DNA of 64,000 nucleotides, taken from NCBI GenBank assembly GCA_002840735.1, contig PHBY01000004.1, positions 1 through 64,000 on the forward strand. The letters run 5' to 3'. The notes under the pieces were generated by a model that did not search any database, was not told the origin of the DNA, and saw only the letters and a list, made by a program, of their open reading frames with translations. This document shows, in pieces, positions 43,524 through 52,064 of this stretch (position 1 is the stretch's first letter; each line of letters starts with the position of its first letter). This stretch comes from Chloroflexi bacterium HGW-Chloroflexi-2 (lineage in GTDB: Bacteria > Chloroflexota > Anaerolineae > Anaerolineales > Anaerolineaceae). The position numbers and the translations under genes were made by a program.

Positions 43524-44215
43524 TCCAGAAATAACGTCTTTCCTATTGTTTTAGGTGATGGTTGTAGGACTAGGCTTCCGTTGTGAAAAGCCTTTGAACC
43601 TTCCATTACGAAGAAACGGACAACTTCTCCGACCGGTAAAGTATGCTCCCCCGCAATCGACCGAACTTCTTCCTTTAATAAAGCTGGAATTCGGAATGTC
43701 GCTCTTACTTCCCATTGGGGGATGGCTTCTTGGTCTTTCTTGATTTTTTTCTTTTTGGTTCCACCAGCTTTCTTTTCCGTAACTGGGAATGCATCAGCCA
43801 GCCATTTATGGTTTGCCGGTTTTTGAGCAGGAAAGATGGTGCTTCCTTCATTGCCTTCAGAGTACAAGGTCATTCTCTGCGCCTTGGGGTACGCTAAAAG
43901 TTTGATCTCTCCATTGCGGTAAAGCCTTGCGCCATATTCCAGAAATGCCCTAACGACTTCATCTCTAGGAACCGAAAGAGACTGAGCATCTTTGATAATC
44001 AAATCCACAACCTGCTGAGGTATTCCCCGGTACGTTACAGTTTCAAGCCGATGAACTTGTTCCCACTTACGGGATCTTTTCTTCCTGAAATCTGCCGTGG
44101 GAATTAAATCCAAGGGCTGTTGTTGGACCATCTGGGATCCTTGCTTTTGATCCTCCTCGACCTCGGTTATTGGATTAGGATCACGTAGACCCGTAAATGC
44201 GTCTCGCCTTGCCAT
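43520..44215 (-). CDS. ParA partner with two ribbon-helix-helix-like repeats
   Basis: The 231-residue protein holds two copies of one small domain: VTYRGIPQQVVDLIIKDAQS ... VPRDEVVRAFLEYGARLYRN (about 60-108) and ATFRIPALLKEEVRSIAGEH ... LPVGEVVRFFVMEGSKAFHN (about 168-215). Each is a strand plus two helices ending in GARLYRNGEI or GSKAFHNGSL, an RHH-like unit. A Lys-rich linker (KKAGGTKKKKIKKD) joins them. It is the gene after ParA, nine bases on, so it is the probable centromere-binding protein, acting as a covalent RHH pair. Confidence 0.65.
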   Translation of the reverse strand: MARRDAFTGLRDPNPITEVEEDQKQGSQMVQQQPLDLIPTADFRKKRSRKWEQVHRLETVTYRGIPQQVVDLIIKDAQSLSVPRDEVVRAFLEYGARLYRNGEIKLLAYPKAQRMTLYSEGNEGSTIFPAQKPANHKWLADAFPVTEKKAGGTKKKKIKKDQEAIPQWEVRATFRIPALLKEEVRSIAGEHTLPVGEVVRFFVMEGSKAFHNGSLVLQPSPKTIGKTLFLE

Positions 44216-44223
44216 CGTAACCT

Positions 44224-44994
44224 CTAATATTTCAATACGAGAGTTGCCAAAGCTTTATATTCCTCGGCAGCCCGCGTTTCTGGCGCATACTCAAAAATGG
44301 TCTTTGCCTCAGACCAACATTCACGCAAGACAGTCGCCCGATGAATGGGGGAAAGCACCTTGTCGCTGAATGTTGCCTGCAGATCCTGAAGTGAGTCGCG
44401 TGACTCGTTGGTACCATCAAAAAAGGTAGGTAATATTCCCAGCAATCCCCCTTGCCAATTCTTTTTGTCCCTCAATGTCTGGATAGTTGTGACTGTCTTC
44501 GCTAAAGAATCTAATGATGCGAATTCTGTTGCCGTAGGAACAATCACCAGGTCAGCCGCCCATATTGCACGTTCCTGTAAGCCACCCACAGATGGGGAAG
44601 TGTCGAAAATGATGTAGTCAAACCGATCTTTAGTGAATGTTTTCAGCAGCCCTTTTATGTAGGAGATCGGTTGATCCTGGACACCCAACATCATTTGCGC
44701 AGCGGAGGTCATTGAGTTGCCTGGAATCAACTGTAAGAAATCACGACCTGTATCACGGACCCATTGGCGGATAAATGTTATTTCACTTGTAGAGCCTGGT
44801 TGGGTTGTCAGGAAATAATACGTTCCCATTTGGCTATCCATACCCAACTTGGTTGCGCACTGTCCTTGTGGATCAAGGTCAATCAACAACACTTGTTTAT
44901 TTCTCAAGGTGAGAGCATGTGCCAGATTTACGGCGGTGGTTGTCTTTCCTACCCCGCCTTTTTGATTCGAAATGGTGATGATTTTTGTGGTCAT
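44224..44994 (-). CDS. parA: ParA-family partition ATPase
   Basis: The 256-residue protein has the deviant Walker A ISNQKGGVGKTTTAVNLAHA (residues 8-27), Walker A' VLLIDLDPQGQCA and Walker B DYIIFDTSPSVGGLQ. It lacks an N-terminal HTH and has the Soj/ParA type Ib size. It should move or anchor copies of the element together with the downstream RHH protein. On an integrated element this implies an extrachromosomal phase. The upstream gene ends 11 bases before its start. Confidence 0.85.
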   Translation of the reverse strand: MTTKIITISNQKGGVGKTTTAVNLAHALTLRNKQVLLIDLDPQGQCATKLGMDSQMGTYYFLTTQPGSTSEITFIRQWVRDTGRDFLQLIPGNSMTSAAQMMLGVQDQPISYIKGLLKTFTKDRFDYIIFDTSPSVGGLQERAIWAADLVIVPTATEFASLDSLAKTVTTIQTLRDKKNWQGGLLGILPTFFDGTNESRDSLQDLQATFSDKVLSPIHRATVLRECWSEAKTIFEYAPETRAAEEYKALATLVLKY

Positions 44995-45005
44995 TTGATT
45001 TCTTC

Positions 45006-45596
45006 TTAATCGATAAATTGCAACTGTGTTCGGCCTTCATGACCATGGACAGAAATGACATCTTCGAGAGTCTGATAAACACCCATGGCATAAGGTTCCC
45101 TGAGCCAGTGAATGACTGCCAAGCCACTACTAAATACAGTTCCTTCTGCTACCTCACCAGTCCCTGAAACTCCGGTGAGATCCTCCACTCGAATCAACAC
45201 AAATCGACGCATCTGGCTGGTTGATGAAATATGATTTTGTTTTCGCGCCATACTTTCACCTTTAGCTTGGTTTCTGCAATCTGGCTGCCGGCTGCGATCA
45301 CGGATTCTTGGCTTTTTCTGAATGACTTTGGAATTTGTCAGATCCATCAACAAGCCATCTTTATAAGTAAGGCGGCATCCTGAGGTGATGTGTTCAAATA
45401 CGATCTCTTCCGGCCAGGTTGATTTCTCGTCCCGGTTGAGGCGGATATCGATCATTCGAAACAACCTCCCAAAGAACATCCCAGGATCATCATCGACCCT
45501 GGTTGGATCCATAATGACTTTCCAAACATAACCTCGAAGTTCAACGGGGTTCTTTTTATCTTGAGCAATAAAAAAATCTAAATCTTTACCTGGCAT
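45006..45596 (-). CDS. Two-part protein of unknown function at the head of the par operon
   Basis: The 196-residue protein starts at ATG 45,596, with GGAGAG nine bases upstream. The N-terminal part (1-100; LRGYVWKVIMDPTRVDDDPG) is unassigned. The last 65 residues (FVLIRVEDLTGVSGTGEVAE ... SGLAVIHWL ... VYQTLEDVISVHGHEGRT) match a small domain I know from other bacterial and phage proteins, without assigned function. It is the first gene of the replication operon. Confidence 0.5.
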   Translation of the reverse strand: MPGKDLDFFIAQDKKNPVELRGYVWKVIMDPTRVDDDPGMFFGRLFRMIDIRLNRDEKSTWPEEIVFEHITSGCRLTYKDGLLMDLTNSKVIQKKPRIRDRSRQPDCRNQAKGESMARKQNHISSTSQMRRFVLIRVEDLTGVSGTGEVAEGTVFSSGLAVIHWLREPYAMGVYQTLEDVISVHGHEGRTQLQFID

Positions 45597-45982
45597 CTTG
45601 AATGGCTCTCCGAACCTTATAAAATTAGCCGGCAAACAGGTGCGCAAATAGACGGGCAGGGGGAAAGGATTAGCCCTTACCTTATGCAGGCTTATTGAGA
45701 TTGTGGAACACCCATGACTGGGGAATCAAAAACTAATAGTGTGTTGCACCATTATTGAATCAGGGAGGACGCATCCCCCATGAGAAAATAGATTTGAATA
45801 AATTGAATTGGAAAGAGGAATGAAGAAAAGCAAGAAAAACTACTTGACGAACCCACGTAAAACAGATACTATACGAACATCGATTAGCTACCGCAGCGTG
45901 CCCGGCAAGCGTGGACCAGAGTTCGTCAGGTCGGCTGATTTGCAGAGCCCGCCGCACAAATGGCACGGATTCAGGATTTTGA
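45597..45982. other. Upstream region of the par operon up to the tRNA scar
   Basis: This region holds the promoter area of the par/rep operon but no clear -35/-10 pair. Open frames on both strands (45,760-46,053 minus, 45,808-46,125 plus) run through the tRNA remnant and have its usual spurious antisense translation. I find no integrase gene or fragment here. Confidence 0.35.
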
Positions 45983-46027
45983 CTCATAACCCGGAGGTCA
46001 GTGGTTCGAATCCGCTCCCCGCTACTA
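45983..46027 (+). pseudogene. 3' half of tRNA-Met (CAT), probable attachment site
   Basis: CTCATAACCCGG at 45,983-45,994 gives a CAT anticodon loop (anticodon 45,985-45,987). The variable region and T arm follow (AGTGGTTCGAATCCGCT to 46,016), then the 3' acceptor strand CCCCGCT, discriminator A and CTA. The five bases before the loop do not pair with CCCGG, and no D arm or 5' acceptor (AGCGGGG) is found upstream. This is the remnant left when an element integrates at a tRNA 3' end. The intact gene should lie left of the window. Confidence 0.7.
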
Positions 46028-46032
46028 AAGTC

Positions 46033-46080
46033 AAACCAGAGTCCTGTCCCCAAGGGGATGCTACGCGAGGCTCTGGTTTT
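46033..46080 (+). terminator. Terminator downstream of the tRNA remnant
   Basis: AAACCAGAG (46,033-46,041) pairs with CTCTGGTTT (46,071-46,079), with a small inner stem (TCCCC/GGGGA), and is followed by TT. It has the position of the original tRNA terminator, which supports the view that the sequence right of 46,027 is the old chromosome. Confidence 0.55.
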
Positions 46081-46248
46081 TGCTTCGCGAAATGGAGGAA
46101 TTTCTTACACGTCTGTGCACCTTAGGTGTGAACCGCAGTTCGCTGGACTTGTCCCACAGGGATACTTCGTTATCAATTGCAAAACCTATCGATGGCTCCC
46201 TAAAATACAAAACAGCGTCAATTTCTCCAGAGCAGATACTTTTTCACT

Positions 46249-46569
46249 TTAATCATTAACTTCTTCGGCGTGCCTATTAGTAAAAACTCTCTCAATCGAT
46301 GCGGCAGCATCCAACACAATAATACGCATGGCGACTGCCTCTACCACGTTTCGGTCAATGAAAACGTGGTTTTGTTTCAAATCGCATGCTTTGATATCCA
46401 CCGTCAGATCAGTACAATTCTTGGATTTCCGCGCTTTGTTGATAAACTCTTCCAAGCTTTCGCGGAATTCTCGAGACTGAAGGAAACCATGCACTCGCAA
46501 TCGCATGCCGCGGCGAATATGGATCAACCCATTGGCTCCGCCATTGGCCCGAATGTTGCATGAAGTCAT
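46249..46569 (-). pseudogene. SSB-like fragment
   Basis: The 106-residue frame contains LIHIRRGMRLRVHGFLQSRE and NVVEAVAMRIIVLDAA. This is the K-G-x-x-V-x-V-x-G-x-L and E-V-V-A-x-x-I pattern of SSB proteins, without the N-terminal strands. I take it as the truncated remainder of an OB-fold gene, distinct from the complete one at 40,554-40,994. It lies next to a prepilin peptidase fragment, so both may be leftovers of an older related element. The assignment is by eye only. Confidence 0.4.
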
Positions 46570-46715
46570 TCCCAGCCAAATGCTTGAGATATCCTATACC
46601 GTTCACTAACCGCTGCAACTACAGCAGCTAGCAAAGCCAATTTCCAATCTCCCTGCCAGATCCAATAAAGACCTGCACCAATGAGAGGAATAACCACCCA
46701 GATTTGCGAATAACC
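46566..46715 (-). pseudogene. Prepilin peptidase fragment, paralog of the 2593-3156 gene
   Basis: The minus-strand frame encodes GYSQIWVVIPLIGAGLYWIW, then QGDWKLALLAAVVAAVSERY and RISQAFGWE before a stop. The intact element gene reads IPHSVWVIIPLFGACFYRTW, then QGNWALVLLTVLVAAVSERE and RISHLIGWE at the same place, so about 50 residues align without gaps. Both catalytic Asp regions are missing. It lies outside the tRNA scar and therefore did not arise from this element's own right end. Confidence 0.75.
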
Positions 46716-46792
46716 TTCTTGGCTTGTTGTATCTTACAACCGGAGAAGTTATAAATTCGAGGACGAACAAGACTTTTACATCTCACTTGAAG

Positions 46793-47647
46793 TCAATCAG
46801 TCAAACTGTAAAAGACCAAACCTAATGTACCCGGCCCAGCGTGAACCCCAATCACAGGTCCCATTTCGGAAGTGACCAATTCTACACAATTGAACCTTCC
46901 GCGGATCTGTTGTTCCAGCTCATGGGCTTCATCGGGGATATTGCCGTGTAGAATGGCAACATGAACCTCATCGCTACCAACTTTTTCTTCCATGATTTTT
47001 AATAATCGAGCGACCGAACGTTTGCGGGTACGCTGCTTCTCTAAAGGTTCAATTCTTCCATCTTTTATGTAAAGAATTGGTTTTATGCTTAATGCTGAAC
47101 CAAGGAAGGCCGTCGCGCCACCGATGCGTCCCCCCTTGTGCAGATACTCTAATGTGTCCACGGTAAAAATGACATTGATCCTTCGTTTGATCTCCTCTAC
47201 TAGCTGAATCACGGCTTTTGCATCCTGTCCCTGCGCCGCCACCCGGGCAGCAGCAATCGCCATCATGCCAAATCCCAAAGAAACTGATTCGGAGTCAATG
47301 ATATGGACTGGAACTTTGGTAAACTGTTCTTTTGCCATCTCTGCGGACTGGAGAGTGGCGCTCATGTGATGCGAAATCACAACAGTCACAATTTCATCTG
47401 CTTCATCGGCCAGTCTGGTATACAGATTGATAAAATCCGCAGCAGTGGGTTGTGCCGTAGTGGGCAGTTTCTTACTGGCATGCATCAAACGGTAAAATTC
47501 AGAGGTTTCCAGATCCACACCCGCCTGGTAGGTTTTGTTATCGAAATTCACATAAACCGGGGCTACATGGACTCCAAGTTGTTCCCCCTGAGCAGGGCTC
47601 AGAGAACAAGCACCATCCGTTACAATTGCAACCTTTTGCTTTTTCAT
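46793..47647 (-). CDS. DegV-family fatty acid-binding protein (FakB-like) 1
   Basis: The 284-residue protein starts at ATG 47,647 with AAAGGAGA before it; the TTG further upstream lies in that site. DegV signature parts are VAIVTDGACSLSPAQGEQLG at the start, PTTAQPTAADF, VVISHHMSATLQSA and a C-terminal GPVIGVHAGPGTLGLVFY. DegV/FakB proteins hold a fatty acid for phosphorylation by FakA before transfer through PlsX/PlsY. Two more paralogs and PlsY follow upstream in the same strand; FakA is not in the window. Confidence 0.85.
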   Translation of the reverse strand: MKKQKVAIVTDGACSLSPAQGEQLGVHVAPVYVNFDNKTYQAGVDLETSEFYRLMHASKKLPTTAQPTAADFINLYTRLADEADEIVTVVISHHMSATLQSAEMAKEQFTKVPVHIIDSESVSLGFGMMAIAAARVAAQGQDAKAVIQLVEEIKRRINVIFTVDTLEYLHKGGRIGGATAFLGSALSIKPILYIKDGRIEPLEKQRTRKRSVARLLKIMEEKVGSDEVHVAILHGNIPDEAHELEQQIRGRFNCVELVTSEMGPVIGVHAGPGTLGLVFYSLTD

Positions 47648-47661
47648 GTTTTTCTCCTTTA

Positions 47662-48333
47662 TCAATTAATTAACACTTCTTTTTTATTACGGAAGCTGTG
47701 CCAATTTTCTCCATTAAGAACGGTTGCGCTGATGCGTTCTCTAATTTCAAGTGGTGAAGCTTCCGTTCCTGGCAAGTCAAAATGGATGGGAAGGATGTAT
47801 GGAGCATCAAATTGCATTGCCGTTCGGATTACAGTAGATTTGTAGCGTTTTGACCCAAAGGGTGTCGTGCGCCATGGCAGGCACAAAATGTCCGGACGAA
47901 CCGTCAGGGGGGCTTCGTGGGCATCGCCAATATGCAAAAGGTCTGCTTCATCCTGAATGAGAAATGAAAGTGGGGTGCCGCCTGGATCTGGCAGTCGAAA
48001 ACGGAAAAATAAATTCATAACAATGTACATTGGACCTTTTACAACACTAAAGCCAGGAAGAATATTAATGTTTTCTATCTGTTCTCCAGCCTTTACCGGT
48101 TTAAGTCGCGATGCGGGGACGCCCATTTTATAAGCAATTTCGCATACATCAGGCGCCGCCAAAATAAGACCGCTTGATACAGATGCAATCTTACCAATAT
48201 GGTCTTTGTGAGCGTGAGATACACAAATGAATTCCACATCGGGCAACGGCGGATGAGTAAAATCCGGATCTATTAAGATATGGTGCTTTCCGAGAATTTC
48301 CACGCAAGAGTGGCCAAGATACCTGATTTTCAT
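47662..48333 (-). CDS. Metallo-beta-lactamase-fold hydrolase (UPF0173-like)
   Basis: The 223-residue protein opens MKIRYLGHSCVEILGKHHIL and has the metal-binding SHAHKDHIG (HxHxDH). Further His/Asp ligands are likely in LHIGDAHEAP and LPIHFDLPG. The fold is that of small metal-dependent hydrolases such as UlaG or UPF0173; the substrate is unknown. It lies 14 bases upstream of the DegV gene and is probably co-transcribed with the lipid cluster. Confidence 0.75.
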   Translation of the reverse strand: MKIRYLGHSCVEILGKHHILIDPDFTHPPLPDVEFICVSHAHKDHIGKIASVSSGLILAAPDVCEIAYKMGVPASRLKPVKAGEQIENINILPGFSVVKGPMYIVMNLFFRFRLPDPGGTPLSFLIQDEADLLHIGDAHEAPLTVRPDILCLPWRTTPFGSKRYKSTVIRTAMQFDAPYILPIHFDLPGTEASPLEIRERISATVLNGENWHSFRNKKEVLIN

Positions 48334-48370
48334 ACAAATCCTTTCTGCTGTCTCAGAATGAGCCAGATCA

Positions 48371-49036
48371 TTAAGTCGCCCTTCTACCCACCATCATTCG
48401 CCACAGAGCAATCACACCCAGACCGAATCCAAGAAAATAAAGCGGCCAATTAAATTGCGAGGGTTTTAGACTACTCAGGGTTGATATGTCTGTGGGTAAC
48501 GCCATTAAAGCGTCCGCCATAAATGTATAAAGCATGATCAAAATGCCAGTGATCAGACATATCCAAAACCAGGCGTCTATGTGAAGAGCACCATTGTTCT
48601 CCACTCTGATCACTGCAAAAATTCCGCCGATCACCATCAATAAGGCTATCAGGACGGGAGATAGTACCGGTCCCCACCAGGGGAGGGGAATCAAGAAAAG
48701 CAAATCCGGTTCCATTATGCTCTGGGGCCAGCCAATAAAAACCCGTAACCAGATGTAATAAAAAATATCCCACAAGCCAAATGTAATGAAAGCAAAACCG
48801 ACCCTGGATTGAAACGTCTTTCCAGCAATCCACCCAATGCAAAGGAGCATTACCAATGTGGCCAATTCTCTCCCGATTTCAATTGCAGCAATTTGCGCAT
48901 CAAAAGGTGGAACCTGCAGAATTAAATCGGTGATGCCGTACACCCGCCTTAAATAAACAACCACGGCGGCTTCCAAATATGCCATAGCAATTGAAAAGAC
49001 CGAAACCCAAATAATTTTAAAAAAAGCTCTATCCAT
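48371..49036 (-). CDS. Polytopic membrane protein, unknown function
   Basis: The 221-residue protein starts at ATG 49,036, which overlaps the TAG of the thioesterase gene; an earlier start at 49,156 would run far into it. Six or seven hydrophobic segments are seen (including VSVFSIAMAYLEAAVVVYL, LVMLLCIGWIAG and WFWICLITGILIMLYTF). RRVYGITDLI and FGLWDIFYYIWLRVFIGWP are distinctive, but I cannot name the family. It is part of the lipid-related operon. Confidence 0.5.
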   Translation of the reverse strand: MDRAFFKIIWVSVFSIAMAYLEAAVVVYLRRVYGITDLILQVPPFDAQIAAIEIGRELATLVMLLCIGWIAGKTFQSRVGFAFITFGLWDIFYYIWLRVFIGWPQSIMEPDLLFLIPLPWWGPVLSPVLIALLMVIGGIFAVIRVENNGALHIDAWFWICLITGILIMLYTFMADALMALPTDISTLSSLKPSQFNWPLYFLGFGLGVIALWRMMVGRRAT

Positions 49037-49478
49037 TTTTAGACTCGAAATTCTGAATGGCATCCTGGTCAAGAAAATGAGCGCCCTCAACATAAATGCC
49101 TTTGGCAAAAACCGCCACAGATCTATCCGGCAATAAAATTTCACCTGAAGTTTCAATACGCCTTTTCGCTTTGCCGCTCATCGCACCGCGGATCAGGATG
49201 GGTTCACCTAATGGAACCGGTTTACGATAATCTATCATGAGGTTTACGGTAACAGCGTGGTAACCAGCTTGCCAAATCGCCAGTCCCATGGCTTCGTCTA
49301 ATACGGCAGCGGATGCGCCTCCATGGACATAACCAGGCGGGCCTTGGTGATGAATGGTGAAGATGAAATTTGCTTCAATTTTTTTATCATCATCAAGATA
49401 CCATTCAACGCCGATACTATTGGGGTTGGCTTTGCCACAAACAAAACAAGAACCATGCTCACGTATTTTTTCCCTCAT
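49029..49478 (-). CDS. PaaI-like hotdog-fold thioesterase
   Basis: The 149-residue protein has the hotdog signature PGYVHGGASAAVLDEAMG, with His-Gly-Gly and the catalytic Asp/Glu region, then VNLMIDYRKPVPLGEPILIR and later KGIYVEG. The N-terminal CFVCGKANPNSIGV is common in this subgroup and may bind metal. Such enzymes hydrolyse acyl-CoA or related thioesters, which fits its neighbours PlsY and the DegV proteins. Confidence 0.75.
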   Translation of the reverse strand: MREKIREHGSCFVCGKANPNSIGVEWYLDDDKKIEANFIFTIHHQGPPGYVHGGASAAVLDEAMGLAIWQAGYHAVTVNLMIDYRKPVPLGEPILIRGAMSGKAKRRIETSGEILLPDRSVAVFAKGIYVEGAHFLDQDAIQNFESKNG

Positions 49479-49496
49479 GAAAACTCCGGTTTGCGC

Positions 49497-50186
49497 CTAA
49501 TTATGCTGATGAGGTTCTCTTTGTATCCAGCTCTTGTGATCTTGAATATCACGATCTAAGAAAATTCGCCGAAGGATTACTTTCCGGCGTTCGACTGGAT
49601 CGGTTGGGAGAGGTCTGCGGTTTGCCTCAAGTCGTTTGACAATGGTAATAACCGTCATTCCTGCCGCTAGCCACAGCACGGTGGGAGAGCCGTTCAAGTA
49701 TGGGGAAACGATTGGCAAACCCATCACGACAAATAATGGTATCGCTGGCGATCGAAGTGGGTTGCCGATGGCCAAGCCCGCCAATGTAATCGCAACTCCC
49801 CAGGGGAAAAGAACCAACAATACACCTAAAAATGGGCTGAATCCTCGTCCCCCATGAAAATTCAGGTAAACCGGCCAGTTATGACCAATGATCGCCGCCA
49901 ACCCAACCAGCATGGCCGCGACCTCTCCCAAACCCAGACGCAACCCCAACCACGCAGGCAGCACGCCTTTGAAAATATCAAAAAGACCGACCGGAACCAC
50001 CGCCCACCTGGTGACATGTTCCCAGACCATCGAACCGCTGACTGTCCCACTGCCGTAATTTCGCAAGTCGATGCCTTTAATCCATTTTCCGGCAAGATAC
50101 CCGCTTGGTATTGAGCCTAGCAAGTATCCAAATAATAATAAGGGAACAAAAAGGGCTATGGACCAAAAGTGAGTCGGATTGATCAT
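49497..50186 (-). CDS. plsY: Acyl-phosphate:glycerol-3-phosphate acyltransferase
   Basis: The 229-residue multi-span membrane enzyme makes lysophosphatidic acid from acyl phosphate. The three PlsY motifs are visible: LLGSIPSGYLAG, GIDLRNYGSGTVSGSMV (the usual GSGNxG changed to GSGTVS) and GHNWPVYLNFHGGRGFSPFL. The C-terminus has an extra charged tail (about 190-229). It is surrounded by DegV/FakB-like proteins, which deliver fatty acid for acyl phosphate formation, so the cluster fits exogenous fatty acid use. Confidence 0.8.
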   Translation of the reverse strand: MINPTHFWSIALFVPLLLFGYLLGSIPSGYLAGKWIKGIDLRNYGSGTVSGSMVWEHVTRWAVVPVGLFDIFKGVLPAWLGLRLGLGEVAAMLVGLAAIIGHNWPVYLNFHGGRGFSPFLGVLLVLFPWGVAITLAGLAIGNPLRSPAIPLFVVMGLPIVSPYLNGSPTVLWLAAGMTVITIVKRLEANRRPLPTDPVERRKVILRRIFLDRDIQDHKSWIQREPHQHN

Positions 50187-50216
50187 TTTAAAAATCCTCC
50201 ATATGCGATTAACCTG

Positions 50217-51086
50217 TTATTCATAGTAATACCCCACTCCCACCAATCCCGGTCCAGCATGAGCTCCCATCACTGGCGTAAACTCAAGAATTGGAATCTC
50301 GATGGAGGGATAAAGTTCAAGAAGCATTGTTTGTAATCTTTTTGCCCGTTCCAGCGCATCCGCGTGCATCACAGATAATCTAAGGCTCTGGCAACCCTCA
50401 GTTTTTTGCTTCACGATTGATGTAATCCTGGAAAATACTCTGTCCTCCGTGCGGACAATAGCCTCAGGTGCGACAATACCATCTTTAATTGTCAGAATTG
50501 GCTTAAGTTGAAAAGCATCGCCCACCAAAAAAGCTGCTCTTCCAATCCGTCCGCCCTGCGAAAGGTATGATAACGTATCTAGTGCAGCTAAGAACCCAGT
50601 CTTTTGCCGGGCAGTATTTAAGTAACTCACGACGGAATCCATTGATTCCCCTCTGTGTAAGTGGTGAGCTGCCTCAATGGCTAAATAACCTTGTGGTACA
50701 GCTGCCGCAAAGCTATCAAAGACAATGACCTTAGCGGTCTGAAATTCCTCCTGGGCCATATTGGCAGCATTTACAGCGCAAAGGTAATCCGAGCTTAATT
50801 TGCTTGAGAGGGTAATACATAGGATATCACGCTCTCCTTGTTCCAAAATTTTCTTGAAAGATTCATAGTACTGTCCTATGCTTGGCGCGGCTGTCTTCAC
50901 ATCTATCTTATCGCTTCGCATTTTCTGATAAAGATCATTTGGGGATAAATTAATGCCATCCAGGTATTCCTTCCCATTTACATAAATTTTCAAAGGGAGT
51001 ATTTCAATACCTAGCTGCTCTGCTATATCAGACGGCACCTGGGCAGCGCTACCGGTGACCACTATTGAATTGATGTGTTGATTCAT
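50217..51086 (-). CDS. DegV-family fatty acid-binding protein (FakB-like) 2
   Basis: The 289-residue protein has IVVTGSAAQVPSDIAEQLGI (the usual TDS replaced by TGS), KTAAPSIGQYYESF, LCITLSSKLSSDYLCAVNAA and a C-terminal TPVMGAHAGPGLVGVGYYYE. It is closely related in layout to the next gene upstream and less so to copy 1. It should bind a fatty acid in the same way, and the altered first motif could change phosphate handling. It is followed 30 bases later by plsY. Confidence 0.8.
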   Translation of the reverse strand: MNQHINSIVVTGSAAQVPSDIAEQLGIEILPLKIYVNGKEYLDGINLSPNDLYQKMRSDKIDVKTAAPSIGQYYESFKKILEQGERDILCITLSSKLSSDYLCAVNAANMAQEEFQTAKVIVFDSFAAAVPQGYLAIEAAHHLHRGESMDSVVSYLNTARQKTGFLAALDTLSYLSQGGRIGRAAFLVGDAFQLKPILTIKDGIVAPEAIVRTEDRVFSRITSIVKQKTEGCQSLRLSVMHADALERAKRLQTMLLELYPSIEIPILEFTPVMGAHAGPGLVGVGYYYE

Positions 51087-51161
51087 TTTATGCTGGTCTC
51101 CTTAAAGTGAATTTTGTAATCATCTTCCGGATTTATGAATCCTCCAGAAGCAATCCACCTG

Positions 51162-52064
51162 TTACTCATAGTAATAGCCCAATCCAATCAGCCCCGGTCC
51201 GGTATGAACACCCATTACAGGCGTGAATTCCGTGTGAAAAAATTCTGTCGGTTGCAATTGTTGCAAGGCTAGTTCCTGCAAACGTGCGGCCTGTTCCGGG
51301 GCATCCGCTTCCATAATGGACAGGTACAGTAACCGGTTTCCTTCGACTCGATGCGCTACGTAATCCACGATGGCCTGCAGAGCATTGTTTTCGCCGCGCA
51401 CCTGGCGCACCGGCATCACTTCTCCCTCCTTGATGGAGAGGATGGGGTTGATTTTGATCAGGCTTCCAAGCATGTAGGCGGCCTTGCCGATGCGCCCGCC
51501 GCGCGCCAGATATTCCAGTGTTTCCAGGGTTGCTGCGAAGCCAACGCGCTGTTTCGCTTCTTTGGCCGCTTGCCGCACTTTCGCCAAAGGTTTTCCTTGT
51601 GCGGCGGCGCGGGCTGTGGCTATGGCTACAAAACCTTGTGAAATGGTCGCCAACTGGCTGTCCAGCACCTCAACGATCCGGTCTGGGAACTCCTTCTGCA
51701 CCATCTTGGCTGCATGGCAGGCTGTGCTGTAGCCCGAGCTCAGTTTGCTGCTGAGCGACACGTAAAGCACAGCTTGCGCCCCGGCGTGCAGACAAGCCTC
51801 GAAAGCCTGCTGATATTGCCCTAGAGAAGCTGCAGTGGTGGTCGGCATGACGTTTTCGAGGCGCATGCGGCGGTAGAGTTCCTGGGGTGCGAGGTCAATC
51901 CCATCCAGATACAGTTGTCCATCAATAGACACGGTAAACGGGATGACCGTAATATCCAACTGCCGCACCACCTCTGCCGGCACCTGGGCCACGCTATCGG
52001 TCACAATAGCAACGTTCCGCCCGGAATCAGTGATCGCTTTTTGGGAGTTATCGGTGAAATCCAT
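51162..52064 (-). CDS. DegV-family fatty acid-binding protein (FakB-like) 3
   Basis: The 300-residue protein has the canonical VAIVTDSVAQVPAEVVRQLD, PTTTAASLGQYQQAF, LYVSLSSKLSSGYSTACHAA and TPVMGVHTGPGLIGLGYYYE. It is the first gene of the DegV - plsY - thioesterase - hydrolase - DegV series. Base composition is visibly GC-richer here (about 51.3-51.9 kb) than in copies 1 and 2, so it may have a separate origin. Copies may differ in acyl chain preference, as known for FakB paralogs. Confidence 0.85.
   Translation of the reverse strand: MDFTDNSQKAITDSGRNVAIVTDSVAQVPAEVVRQLDITVIPFTVSIDGQLYLDGIDLAPQELYRRMRLENVMPTTTAASLGQYQQAFEACLHAGAQAVLYVSLSSKLSSGYSTACHAAKMVQKEFPDRIVEVLDSQLATISQGFVAIATARAAAQGKPLAKVRQAAKEAKQRVGFAATLETLEYLARGGRIGKAAYMLGSLIKINPILSIKEGEVMPVRQVRGENNALQAIVDYVAHRVEGNRLLYLSIMEADAPEQAARLQELALQQLQPTEFFHTEFTPVMGVHTGPGLIGLGYYYE

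Noticed and set aside
45760-46125. Open frames on both strands across the tRNA remnant
   Set aside because: They translate the tRNA 3' half and its antisense, a well-known source of spurious proteins (for example GERIRTTDLRVM), and have no ribosome site.
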